Assembly: GCA_025359985.1 (NCBI GenBank)
Contig: JANYDB010000059.1
Location: 1-64,000, forward strand
Length of the DNA: 64,000 bases
Direction of reading: 5' to 3'
Origin: Burkholderiales bacterium
Lineage (GTDB): Bacteria; Pseudomonadota; Gammaproteobacteria; Burkholderiales; Usitatibacteraceae
Below are positions 26,858 to 35,540 of the stretch, one piece after another. Both the position numbers and the translations under genes were made by a program. Every line of letters begins with the position of its first letter. Position 1 is the stretch's first letter. Below the pieces are notes generated by a model that was given only the letters and a program-made list of their open reading frames with translations, made no database searches and had not been told where the DNA came from.

Positions 26858-28072
26858 CTAGCGCCCGCCCGTGGTATTTACTTTTGCGATCACGTCGTAC
26901 ATCGGGCTAAACACCGTCATTAAAATAAGAATCAGAATTCCGCCCAGCACGACTGTTAATACAGGCTGGATCATTTCCTGCAATCGACCCATCATTTCTT
27001 TAACATCGCGATTATAAAAATAGCTGACGTTTAACAGCGCTGTATCCAGTCCGCCCGAAGTTTCGCCAACTTTCAACATACGGATCACCAACGGCGGAAA
27101 CAGGCGTACGTTCTGAAAAGCCTGGGTGATGCCGGAGCCGTCATTGATTTCACGGCCGACTCGCTGGAGACCTTGCTCGATGACCCGATTGCCGACAATT
27201 TTTTCAGAGATGCGAATACACTCCAGGACGCCAATGCCCGATTGATACATCAACGCGAAATAGGTCGAAAATCGCGCCAAAATAATTTTGTTGTTTAGCG
27301 GCCCCATGATCGGCAGCTTCAACATAAGTGCGTCAATGCGATAGCGGACTTCTTCATTGGTTTTAGCCAGAATCACCAGCGTGATAACGCCAACAACGGG
27401 CACGCCAATAACGAGATACCAATAGTTTTTCATCCACGCCGACACGGCGATCAAGGCCATGGTTTGCGCCGGCGGATTGGGGGTTAACGCCTTCATGGTC
27501 ACGGCCAGTTGCGGCACCAAAAAAATCATCAGTGCAAACACCACCGCAATAATCACCGTGCCCGCAAATATCGGATAGGTCATGGCTTTTTTTACCTGCG
27601 CTGCGAGCTCATCCTGCCACTTGAGATTTTCGGTCAGCTTGGATAACACTTCGGGAAGCTGGCCGGTTTGTTCCCCCGTGCCAATCAGCGCAACAAACAC
27701 ATTATCAAATGCGCTCGGGTGGTTCGCCATCGCTTCGGACAGCTTGAGCCCGCCTTCGATATCTTCGAGCAGGCTTGCCACAATTTGCCGAAACGCCGGA
27801 TTCTCAACCGAATCGCGTAGATCGGTTAAGGCATCAATAATCGGCACGCCCGCCCGCATCAACTGATCCATATGAAAACAAAAGGTCACCAATTCCTTGC
27901 GCGAGATACGTTTGGCCGCCAGCATGGCCGATTTTTTGATCGAGTCAAACGTGATCAGTTCGAGACCCATCCGCTTTAAGCGCAATTCGAGGTCGACCGC
28001 ATTCATGGCATCGATATTGCCACGCTGCATCAGCCCTTCTTCGTCTATCGCGCGGTATGCAAATGAAGCCAT
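26858..28072 (-). CDS. mshG: MshG-like (GspF/PilC family) inner-membrane platform protein
   Basis: A polytopic protein of the GspF family that anchors the assembly ATPase. Two homologous cytoplasmic domains are visible, the first with FCFHMDQLMRAGVPIIDALTDLRD and EGGLKLSEAMANHPSAFDNVF, the second with ILARFSTYFALMYQSGIGVLE and RLFPPLVIRMLKVGETSGGLD. Three transmembrane helices lie at about 170, 220 and 375. At 404 aa it has the usual length. It sits between mshE and mshI, matching MSHA order. Confidence 0.9.
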   Translation of the reverse strand: MASFAYRAIDEEGLMQRGNIDAMNAVDLELRLKRMGLELITFDSIKKSAMLAAKRISRKELVTFCFHMDQLMRAGVPIIDALTDLRDSVENPAFRQIVASLLEDIEGGLKLSEAMANHPSAFDNVFVALIGTGEQTGQLPEVLSKLTENLKWQDELAAQVKKAMTYPIFAGTVIIAVVFALMIFLVPQLAVTMKALTPNPPAQTMALIAVSAWMKNYWYLVIGVPVVGVITLVILAKTNEEVRYRIDALMLKLPIMGPLNNKIILARFSTYFALMYQSGIGVLECIRISEKIVGNRVIEQGLQRVGREINDGSGITQAFQNVRLFPPLVIRMLKVGETSGGLDTALLNVSYFYNRDVKEMMGRLQEMIQPVLTVVLGGILILILMTVFSPMYDVIAKVNTTGGR

Positions 28073-28138
28073 GATCTCTGTGTCTATCGATTAGTTTTTA
28101 ATAGGTGCCGCCAGTTTGCGGGCGTCGCGTTCTAACCA

Positions 28139-29857
28139 TCAGGTAACGCGATCAGTTAAATCAACAATGCGTGAAATTTCATCAAGGTCGGTTTGGCCCG
28201 CCAGCACGCGCGCGATTGCATCTTCAGCCAAGGTGCGATAACCGGTTTTGCGCGCGGCCTCACGTATTTCGCGACCCGTTGCGCGCCGAGCTATCAGTTC
28301 ATCAATATCCTGATCCATTTTGAATAGCTCCATAATCGCCAAGCGCCCGCGATAGCCGGTGTTATCACATTGTTCGCAACCATCAGAGCGGAAAATTTCG
28401 CCATTCCACATTGAATCAACACCAAGAATTTTGCGGGTCATGTCGTCAGCCGAACCATCTGTCAGCCGATAGGGCTCTTTGCAATGTGCGCATAACCTCC
28501 GCACGAGGCGTTGCGCGACGACGCCGATGATATTGCCTGCCATGATGTCGGGCAGCACGCCTAAATCCTGCAAACGTGAAATCGCTCCGATGGCAGAATT
28601 AGTGTGCAAGGTGGAATAAACCTGATGGCCTGTCATGGCGGCGCGAAAAGCCATTTCTGCCGTTTCCTGATCTCGTATCTCGCCGACCAGAATCACGTCT
28701 GGATCCTGACGCATCATCGAACGTATGCCCGATGCAAAATCAAGTTTAGCGGATTCATTGACTGAGGTTTGCCGAATCATCGACATCGGATATTCGACCG
28801 GGTCTTCCAGCGTCATAATATTAACGCCTTCGGTATTGATGTGATTCAGGATCGAATAAAGCGTAGTGGTTTTGCCTGAGCCGGTGGGGCCCGTAACCAA
28901 AATAATACCTTCCGGTCGCGCCATCATCAGCCGCAGGGTTTTCAATTCATCTTCCTGCAGGCTCAAATCTTCCAGTGCGACAATACCTTTTTGCCGATCC
29001 AGAATCCGCAACACAATATTTTCACCATGGGTAGTGGGCTGCGCCGAAACCCGAAAATCAACCGCACGACCCGATAGCGATAATGAGATGCGTCCGTCCT
29101 GCGGCGCACGGGTTTCGGCAATGTTCATGCCGCTCATCACTTTCAAACGCACTACCATCGCGCTCCAATAATTCTTGTGCAGCGAGCGAATCTGGCGAAG
29201 CACGCCATCTACGCGATAACGAATCCGTAAAAAGCCCTGTTCTGGCTCGAAATGAATATCGGACGCGTTACGTTTAACGGCATCGTGTAATAAAGCATCA
29301 ACCAGGCGCACAACGGGCTGACTGTATTCTTCAAAATCAGACGTGATGGATTGATAATCAATTTCACCTGTTTCTATCTCGTTGAGAATGCCGTCGATGG
29401 ATAATTCAAATCCATAATGCTGTTCAATGCCAATTGAAATGTCGGATTCGCGCGCCAGCACTTGCTCTATGCGTACATCGTCTTTTATCAATGCGCGAAT
29501 TTGATCCAGCGCCACTACATTGGATGGATCTGCGACGGCCAGTAATAGTTTGCGGTTTTGCTGATCGTAATCAACCGGCAACACCTGGTAGCGCCGAGCA
29601 ATATCCTTGGGCACCAGTGCCAAAGCGGCATGATCAATGATGGTGTTGGATAAATCGATCGCAATCTGGCCAAGGCTTTCGGACAAGGTATCGCGAATGG
29701 TCGCCTCGGTCGCGAACCCAAGCTGCACCAAAATTTTGCCAAGCGGGGTCTTTAGCTTGCGCTGCTCGGTCAGCGCAATATTAAGTTGATCTTGTGAGAC
29801 AACGCCGCGCGCAAGCAGGTTTTGTCCAAGTGGAAGTTGTGAAATTGGCGAATTCAT
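28139..29857 (-). CDS. mshE: MshE-like (GspE/PilB family) pilus extension ATPase
   Basis: The ATPase powers pilus assembly at the inner membrane. An N-terminal MshEN-type domain (about 1-150, with LLARGVVSQDQLNIAL and LGQIAIDLSN) often binds c-di-GMP in MshE homologues. The catalytic half has Walker A GPTGSGKTT, an Asp box, Walker B VILVGEIRDQET, and a four-cysteine zinc site (LCAHC and CEQC). It is 572 aa. Unlike most of its neighbours it is preceded by a 146-bp gap that holds a weak sigma-54-like element and a small hairpin. Confidence 0.92.
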   Translation of the reverse strand: MNSPISQLPLGQNLLARGVVSQDQLNIALTEQRKLKTPLGKILVQLGFATEATIRDTLSESLGQIAIDLSNTIIDHAALALVPKDIARRYQVLPVDYDQQNRKLLLAVADPSNVVALDQIRALIKDDVRIEQVLARESDISIGIEQHYGFELSIDGILNEIETGEIDYQSITSDFEEYSQPVVRLVDALLHDAVKRNASDIHFEPEQGFLRIRYRVDGVLRQIRSLHKNYWSAMVVRLKVMSGMNIAETRAPQDGRISLSLSGRAVDFRVSAQPTTHGENIVLRILDRQKGIVALEDLSLQEDELKTLRLMMARPEGIILVTGPTGSGKTTTLYSILNHINTEGVNIMTLEDPVEYPMSMIRQTSVNESAKLDFASGIRSMMRQDPDVILVGEIRDQETAEMAFRAAMTGHQVYSTLHTNSAIGAISRLQDLGVLPDIMAGNIIGVVAQRLVRRLCAHCKEPYRLTDGSADDMTRKILGVDSMWNGEIFRSDGCEQCDNTGYRGRLAIMELFKMDQDIDELIARRATGREIREAARKTGYRTLAEDAIARVLAGQTDLDEISRIVDLTDRVT

Positions 29858-29879
29858 TTAGTTTATGGTTGCCGCACTT

Positions 29880-29895
29880 TTAGCCGACAGGCTAA
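29880..29895. repeat. Small hairpin in the mshE leader
   Basis: TTAGCC-GACA-GGCTAA is a perfect 6-bp stem with four-base loop, 23 bp before the mshE ATG. On the minus strand no T-run follows, so it is not a terminator. It could influence ribosome access, since no clear Shine-Dalgarno is seen before mshE. Confidence 0.3.
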
Positions 29896-29971
29896 GTTAG
29901 AAAAATATCTCAAAACGATTGTAACGAGCTGCCATTGTCTGCCGCCGCGTTTACGTAATGCTCAGCACCGT

Positions 29972-29987
29972 AGCGCATGCAATGCCA
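29972..29987 (-). promoter_or_regulatory. Possible sigma-54 promoter before mshE
   Basis: On the minus strand TGGCATTGCATGCGCT has the invariant GG and GC at the right distance but differs from consensus at the -24 flank (T, T) and the TT of the -12 box. It lies right after the mshN stop in an unusually long gap for this operon. Chance occurrence is quite possible. Confidence 0.28.
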
Positions 29988-30003
29988 ACAATATCTTAAC
30001 GAT

Positions 30004-31578
30004 TTAACTCGTCTTGGAAGCCGCCGTCAGCTCACCAATTCGACGCTGCACAGAGGCGCGATCAAACTGCCCGCCGGTTTTTCCTGATTGAACTAGCGCT
30101 TTCTGGTAATAGTCAAGTGCGAGCTTTATTTGATTGAGCTGATCCAAGCTGACAGCCAGGTTGTATAAATAATCGGCACTGGCTGAATCGATTCGATACG
30201 CTTCGAAATAAGCTTGCTGAGCTTCAGTCCAGCGTTTCTGGCCCGCGTATAAATTGCCCAATGAAAATTGTAACGATGCGGAATCCGGTGTTTTTGAAAT
30301 CAGGGTTTTTAGTTCACCCTCTAACGACTCCGGTTTCACTTCGCTGCTTACCGCCAGCAGGCCTGATATTGCGCTGCTATTGCGCGGATCTATTTCCAGC
30401 GCCCGCCGATAATGCCTGGCGGCAGTCGAATTATCACCCGTGCGCGCGGCCGCTGTCGCCAATCCGAGCTGTGCATCCAAATTAAAAGGTTCCGCTTGCG
30501 CAACTTCGGTATAGCGCTGCTTTGCTTGCGCATAATCGCCGCGGCCAAGCGCGGTGTACGCCGCCAATAGGACAGGGTTGACTTTGGGTGGCTCAATTGT
30601 CTGTGACAGCCTGAGGCTAACCGGCGCTTCTTTTGCTGAACGGGTCGCGCTGGACGCAATTAATCGTTTAGCCAGAAACTCGCGTTCGGTCAGTGTTGGG
30701 CCGTTCACTATTTGCCTGGTTGATGCCAATTTAGGAAGCGGCATTTCCTTGGCGGGCGGCGGCAATAATGGTGGAAGCGCCAGCTCTGTGACGATGATGA
30801 CCGGCGCTACGTCAGCCGATTTGGCTGCGACCGAATTGCCCGCGGGAGCAGCTGCTGATGGGCCGGAATTCGGCGAGACATTGCTGGCGCGGGAAGCGGT
30901 TGTAACATACGTAGAACGTGACGAAATAGTCACCTGATTCCATACATACCAACCACCCGCGCCTATGGCTACCAGGGCGAATGCAATCACGGGCAGCAAC
31001 CATTTTGCCGGACGCGACGTGGCTGAAATTTTCTTCGAATTTTGTTTCGCTGCAAAAACGTTTTTGGCTACATCACGCTGCATGGACTCCTGCACGGCGG
31101 ATAAATCTGCCAACTCCTCCATGCTCCAGTCCACTTGCGCGTTTTGTCTAGATAGGGCGGATGTCTCGCTTGATGGCGGAGCCTGATTGGATGCCATTCT
31201 CGTACCCGCGGGTGTATGTGCACGCGTGCCACTCGGTGTCCGTACGCCAGTGGGTGTACGCGTGTCGATGGACAAGTCTGCGCCGCGCGTTTCGACCGCG
31301 CCAATTTGTGTCGCCTCGTCCATCAAGGATAACGGGCGATGATGAGCAACGCCCGCTGATGGCTCTAACAACACGTTATTCGATGAAATTTTTGGCGAGG
31401 GTATTTGTACTGTCCCAGGCTGAACATGCGGCGGCTCATGCAAGTTCTCAAGTGAGAGATCTGCTTGAGCTTGTGATTCTGCTGCATTTGAGGACGTCGG
31501 CTCTAAATGGGATGAGTCACTTTTTTTTGCGCGTTTGGCATCTTCCGCGCGCTTTAGTGCGTCGAGCAGAAGACTCAC
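30004..31578 (-). CDS. mshN: MshN-like TPR protein of the pilus locus
   Basis: A 524-aa bitopic protein. The first residues MSLLLDALKRAEDAKR are typical of this family's cytoplasmic start. A disordered Thr/Pro/Ser region follows, including three TPxG(T/V)R-like units near residue 105-130. There is one transmembrane helix (WLLPVIAFALVAIGAGGWYVW) near 205, a Pro/Ala linker, then at least four TPR repeats from about 340 to 515 (GDYAQAKQRYTEVAQAEP, DNSTAARHYRRALEIDPR). The TPR part would be periplasmic and may help secretin assembly. Its start overlaps mshL by four bases. Confidence 0.78.
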   Translation of the reverse strand: MSLLLDALKRAEDAKRAKKSDSSHLEPTSSNAAESQAQADLSLENLHEPPHVQPGTVQIPSPKISSNNVLLEPSAGVAHHRPLSLMDEATQIGAVETRGADLSIDTRTPTGVRTPSGTRAHTPAGTRMASNQAPPSSETSALSRQNAQVDWSMEELADLSAVQESMQRDVAKNVFAAKQNSKKISATSRPAKWLLPVIAFALVAIGAGGWYVWNQVTISSRSTYVTTASRASNVSPNSGPSAAAPAGNSVAAKSADVAPVIIVTELALPPLLPPPAKEMPLPKLASTRQIVNGPTLTEREFLAKRLIASSATRSAKEAPVSLRLSQTIEPPKVNPVLLAAYTALGRGDYAQAKQRYTEVAQAEPFNLDAQLGLATAAARTGDNSTAARHYRRALEIDPRNSSAISGLLAVSSEVKPESLEGELKTLISKTPDSASLQFSLGNLYAGQKRWTEAQQAYFEAYRIDSASADYLYNLAVSLDQLNQIKLALDYYQKALVQSGKTGGQFDRASVQRRIGELTAASKTS

Positions 31579-33587
31579 GGCGTGGGCCTTACCGGAGAAG
31601 AAATAGATGTTGCATCATCGCGCGTATCCGTTTTGGGATACAACGACGGAATTAATGGCTCAGCCTCTTTGAAAAATTGGCGATCCGGCAGCAGCCGACG
31701 ATAGTCCGAAAAATCGGTTTCGACGCTGGCGTCCTTAATGACCAACGGACGCAAGAAAATCACGAGCTCTGTTTTGCGACCGGTATCGTTACGATAGCTG
31801 ACGGCATCCCCAAATAATTTCCATCTCGAAATGATCGGCAAACCATCGCGTGAAGCGGAAAAACTATCCTGCATCAGCCCACCCAAAACGGCAGTTTGGC
31901 CACTAGCCACCCGTAACACCGTTTCGAATTCACGAGTCTGAATCTGCGGCACTCTATTGATCACATTGGCTCTGGCCAAATCGGGATTGGGGTCATTTAC
32001 ATAGCTTACAATACGGGTAATGCTAGGCCGCACGTTAAGCGTAATGATATCGCCTTCGCTGATCTGCGCCGTGACATTCATTACGAATCCTTCAGGCACG
32101 ACATTCGGTGTAGACGTATACGAAACCAGCGCTGTAGATACGCCAGCAGCATTGGTAGTGCCCGTGGTCACATCCGCTTTCACAGTAAAATAAACTTTGT
32201 TCTCCACCACTTTCATCACCGCTGTCTGGTTATTCAGCGTCGTGATACGCGGGCTCGATAGCACCTTGGTTGAACCAAATGAATCAAGCAGTTTGATACT
32301 GCTGGATATCGAGCCGCCGACAGCCGCGTTGGGATTGCTATATTGAATGCCGAAGAACGGAGCACTAGCGAGGTTTTGGCCGGTGAACGCTTGCGTAAAT
32401 GAATAACCAACGCCTTTAAGACCTAACGCCGACCAATCTACGCCAGACTGATAATTGTCATTTAGCGTGACCTCAACCACGGTTGCTTCAATCAACACTT
32501 GGCGACTTGCTGCACCTGCTACTTGGGAGATAAATTCTGCCACTTTTTCGTGCTGGCGGGAGGTCGCACGAACCGAGACGGTACCGGTTTCAGGATTGAT
32601 AATAACCGAAGCCGCTTCACGAAACGTGAGCCGCTGCTCGACTGATTCATTAACCGAATCCCCTTGGGTTATACCCGGGCCGGTGACTTGGGTTGAGGCC
32701 GCGGTATTGTTGCGACGCGGCTGATTGCGTTGCTGCGCCTGGGTAGTGGCCGACTGTTGGGCTCCGCGTGCCTGTACAAAAGTTTCCGAGCTGCCTTCGG
32801 GCAGTTGTTTATCCGTTTCACGCAGTAATTCTTTGACGTTTTTATCCAATGATTCCCAAAAACGGTTCTTTGAGGCGTTGTCAATTTTAAGCTGTGTGCT
32901 GTTTTGCGCGCCGCCCGCACCGGCCGCTCCTGCCCCCACACCTGCAGGACCTACAACCTGGGTTTGAATGCCAATGGAGCCCGATGAATCGCGCGTCATA
33001 TTAACGTAATCAACTTTATAAAGCTTGAGATAGGGAGAGTCCGGCATCACCACCAAATTAGGCCCGTCAACCTCAAAGCGCATATCAACTTGCTTGGAAA
33101 TGCGAGTTAAAATTTGTTTAAGTGTTTGGTCGATGGCATTAAGCGTGACTCGCCCTTCGATACCGTTATGCACATCAATATTGACCTTGGTGTCTCGGCT
33201 GATCGCAAATAATAAATCCTGCACGGGCACATCTTTAACCGTAACCGAATAACGGATTTCATCAATGCGCGATTGCGGAGGTGGTGGCAACGGTACTTGA
33301 CGTACCGGCTGCGGAATAGCGGCGGATGACTTCGAACCAGGTCTGGCCGAATCATTTACATCGCCTCGCAAATGGCCGTCAATCTTGGCAACCGGCGCGG
33401 CACCGCAGGCCGTCAACCCTGCTGCCACTAATAGCGACACCGGCATGCGGAACGCGACGCTCGCTTGCGTGGCGTCAACCTTTAACGAAAACGGCTTACC
33501 TTTAACTTTGCGAGCTAACGCTGGTATCAGCACAGACGGTCCCCGATAAGAGCTGTTAAATAAAATTCGTTGCAATAAATTAAGCAT
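31575..33587 (-). CDS. mshL: MshL-like secretin of the MSHA-type pilus
   Basis: An outer-membrane channel protein. A lipobox LTAC follows a hydrophobic stretch near residue 59, so it is probably a lipoprotein. Next come a short STN-like segment (VQDLLFAISRDTKVNIDVHNGIEG region), an N-domain with TEVNVRATSRQHEK-like VSVRATSRQHEKVAEFI, and the C-terminal secretin core with VLSSPRITTLNNQTA, VPEGFVMNVTAQIS and GQTAVLGGLMQDS. A Gln/Asn-rich insert lies near 260-300. The start is uncertain: the track's ATG leaves over 40 residues before the signal, while a later ATG (33446) leaves a signal without positive charges. Confidence 0.88.
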   Translation of the reverse strand: MLNLLQRILFNSSYRGPSVLIPALARKVKGKPFSLKVDATQASVAFRMPVSLLVAAGLTACGAAPVAKIDGHLRGDVNDSARPGSKSSAAIPQPVRQVPLPPPPQSRIDEIRYSVTVKDVPVQDLLFAISRDTKVNIDVHNGIEGRVTLNAIDQTLKQILTRISKQVDMRFEVDGPNLVVMPDSPYLKLYKVDYVNMTRDSSGSIGIQTQVVGPAGVGAGAAGAGGAQNSTQLKIDNASKNRFWESLDKNVKELLRETDKQLPEGSSETFVQARGAQQSATTQAQQRNQPRRNNTAASTQVTGPGITQGDSVNESVEQRLTFREAASVIINPETGTVSVRATSRQHEKVAEFISQVAGAASRQVLIEATVVEVTLNDNYQSGVDWSALGLKGVGYSFTQAFTGQNLASAPFFGIQYSNPNAAVGGSISSSIKLLDSFGSTKVLSSPRITTLNNQTAVMKVVENKVYFTVKADVTTGTTNAAGVSTALVSYTSTPNVVPEGFVMNVTAQISEGDIITLNVRPSITRIVSYVNDPNPDLARANVINRVPQIQTREFETVLRVASGQTAVLGGLMQDSFSASRDGLPIISRWKLFGDAVSYRNDTGRKTELVIFLRPLVIKDASVETDFSDYRRLLPDRQFFKEAEPLIPSLYPKTDTRDDATSISSPVRPTP

Positions 33588-33804
33588 GCTGTTTATGGTT
33601 AGGGTCGCTCGGTTTTATGCGCGACAGTGTCGCGTGTGCGTCAATTCCAGAACGCTCATTAATTTTGCAGTACCGCCTCATGCTGGATGCCTGCCCCAAC
33701 TTTCTTTATAAGACGATTAGCCAATAAAAGCAATGGCTTGTCGGCAATATCGCCAAAATTACTTTAAACGGCCTGCGCCTTTATTACTTTTCGCTCAAAC
33801 CCGG

Positions 33805-35364
33805 TTATTGGCCGGGACGAATATCATCTCTAATCGCCTGTAAAGAACGTGTGTAGGGATTAAATTTCAACAGCTTTGACTGAAGACGCGCAATTTCGCC
33901 GTTTGCATCAGCACGCTCGGTGTAATTACCGTAGAGCACACTGACTCTAGGGTTGTCGTCTGTACCGGTGGGATAAACCATAATTCGATCCGGGTTTAAT
34001 TCTTTGGCAACCATGCGCAAATAATTCTCGATAGCAGGTTTTTCGCGTGCGTCAGCAGTCATAAGCTGAATGGCGTAATGGGACCCTCGCAAGGCCTTCA
34101 ACCGCAGCAAGTCAGCTTGCATGCGCGTGCCTAGCCAGTCTTTTTCAATACCGCCATTAACCATACTCGCGCGACCGGGTGCATCCGACAGCACGGCAGT
34201 AGCCTGAAGCGGAGACTGGCTGGCCAGTTGAGGTGGTGTTGGTATTTTTAAGTTCTCAGTAGACTTGAGCGTTCGGGGTTCATTCTGAAGCTGAGTCGGG
34301 GCCGAACTCGTCGTAACAGCGGTTGACGACTCTCCGGCAGGCGAGGCTGAGGACATTACAGCCGAGTTAGTCTGCGTATTGGCTGCTGCGTTGATCGGCG
34401 TAGTCAGGGGCGCAACCGGTGCGGCAAGGCTTGTGGCTGAAAGATCTGACGGCATAGAAAAACGCCCCGCGACAAACCCGATAACCAAACCGGCCACTAA
34501 CGCAATAGATGTCAAGGCCCATAGACGCCGGGAATGATAAACACTTTGAGGGAGCAGAATTTGGGTATCGCTGATGGCGGCTCGTACATGGTCCGTCGTG
34601 ACGGTATGGGTCCCGCCTGCGTAGGCCGCCAGCAAGGTTTTATCCGCGTAAATATTGATGCGGCGGGTTAAACCTTCTGACGCATCAGCAATCAATTTCA
34701 ACGCTTCCTGACCGAATAGATCGGGACCTTTGTAGCCCGCAGCACGCACCCGAAAATTTAAATAGTCTTTAATGTCACGGGCCGGCAGTGGCAACAAATT
34801 AAAGCTGTGGGTGATGCGTTCTTTCAACTGCCGCATATTGGGCAAGGACAAATGCTGATCGAGCTCAGGCTGACCAAACAAAACTATCTGCATCAATTTA
34901 TCATGACTGGTTTCCAAATTGGACAGGAGACGAATTTGTTCCAAAGTCTCTAACGGCATCGCATGAGCTTCGTCAATCAAGGCCACGACTTGTTTGCCCT
35001 GTGCGTGAATATCGATTAGCCGATCCTGCAGCGCGCGCACTAATTTAGTGGTGTTGCCACCTTGCGTATCAATCCCCAGATCGTCGGCAATGACGGCCAG
35101 CAATTCATCTCTTGAAAGTGAAGGCACGGCCAAATAAATAGTTTCAACCGTGTCAGGCAGGCGCTCCATTAAAACTCGGCAGAGCATGGTTTTCCCAGCG
35201 CCAACTTCACCGGTTACTTTTACCATGCCCTCGCCGCTGGTAATGGCGTACATCAACGCCTCTAGCGTTTCGCCGCGATTTGCACCGGCGAAAAAAAACT
35301 CGGTATGCGGAGTAATTTTGAACGGGGCCTCGGTGAAACCAAAATGTTCAAGGTACATCGTCAT
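33805..35364 (-). CDS. mshM: MshM-like (ExeA/GspA-type) AAA ATPase with C-terminal SPOR-like domain
   Basis: A 519-aa inner-membrane protein. The N-terminal AAA domain has MYLEHFGFTEAPFKITP, Walker A VTGEVGAGKTM, Walker B ALIDEAHAMPLE and the TRRINIYADKTLLAAY segment, as in ExeA. A transmembrane helix (LWALTSIALVAGLVIGFVAG) lies near 285-305. A Ser/Thr/Ala-rich linker follows, then a SPOR-like end (SHYAIQLMTADAREKPAIENYL) that could bind peptidoglycan. In related systems this protein helps the secretin pass the cell wall. It is first of the assembly genes, after the response regulator gene and a 176-bp gap. Confidence 0.85.
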   Translation of the reverse strand: MTMYLEHFGFTEAPFKITPHTEFFFAGANRGETLEALMYAITSGEGMVKVTGEVGAGKTMLCRVLMERLPDTVETIYLAVPSLSRDELLAVIADDLGIDTQGGNTTKLVRALQDRLIDIHAQGKQVVALIDEAHAMPLETLEQIRLLSNLETSHDKLMQIVLFGQPELDQHLSLPNMRQLKERITHSFNLLPLPARDIKDYLNFRVRAAGYKGPDLFGQEALKLIADASEGLTRRINIYADKTLLAAYAGGTHTVTTDHVRAAISDTQILLPQSVYHSRRLWALTSIALVAGLVIGFVAGRFSMPSDLSATSLAAPVAPLTTPINAAANTQTNSAVMSSASPAGESSTAVTTSSAPTQLQNEPRTLKSTENLKIPTPPQLASQSPLQATAVLSDAPGRASMVNGGIEKDWLGTRMQADLLRLKALRGSHYAIQLMTADAREKPAIENYLRMVAKELNPDRIMVYPTGTDDNPRVSVLYGNYTERADANGEIARLQSKLLKFNPYTRSLQAIRDDIRPGQ

Positions 35365-35540
35365 GGTTTTAGAATTTCAGGGTGCGCCAGTTGAGATTTT
35401 GCTCTAAAAATTGTGCCTGACTGTTGTTTAAAGATACTGTCAACAATGTACACAGCACACTATTCAAGCCTGCTTTTAATACTAAATCAGAATATTTTTT
35501 GGGTCTCTTGTTTGCTTTATCCAAGCGAAATGTATTGCCA

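Noticed and set aside
33681-33696. Possible sigma-54 element before mshL
   Set aside because: Only the GG and GC are kept; four other consensus bases differ, which is expected by chance in a 64-kb window.
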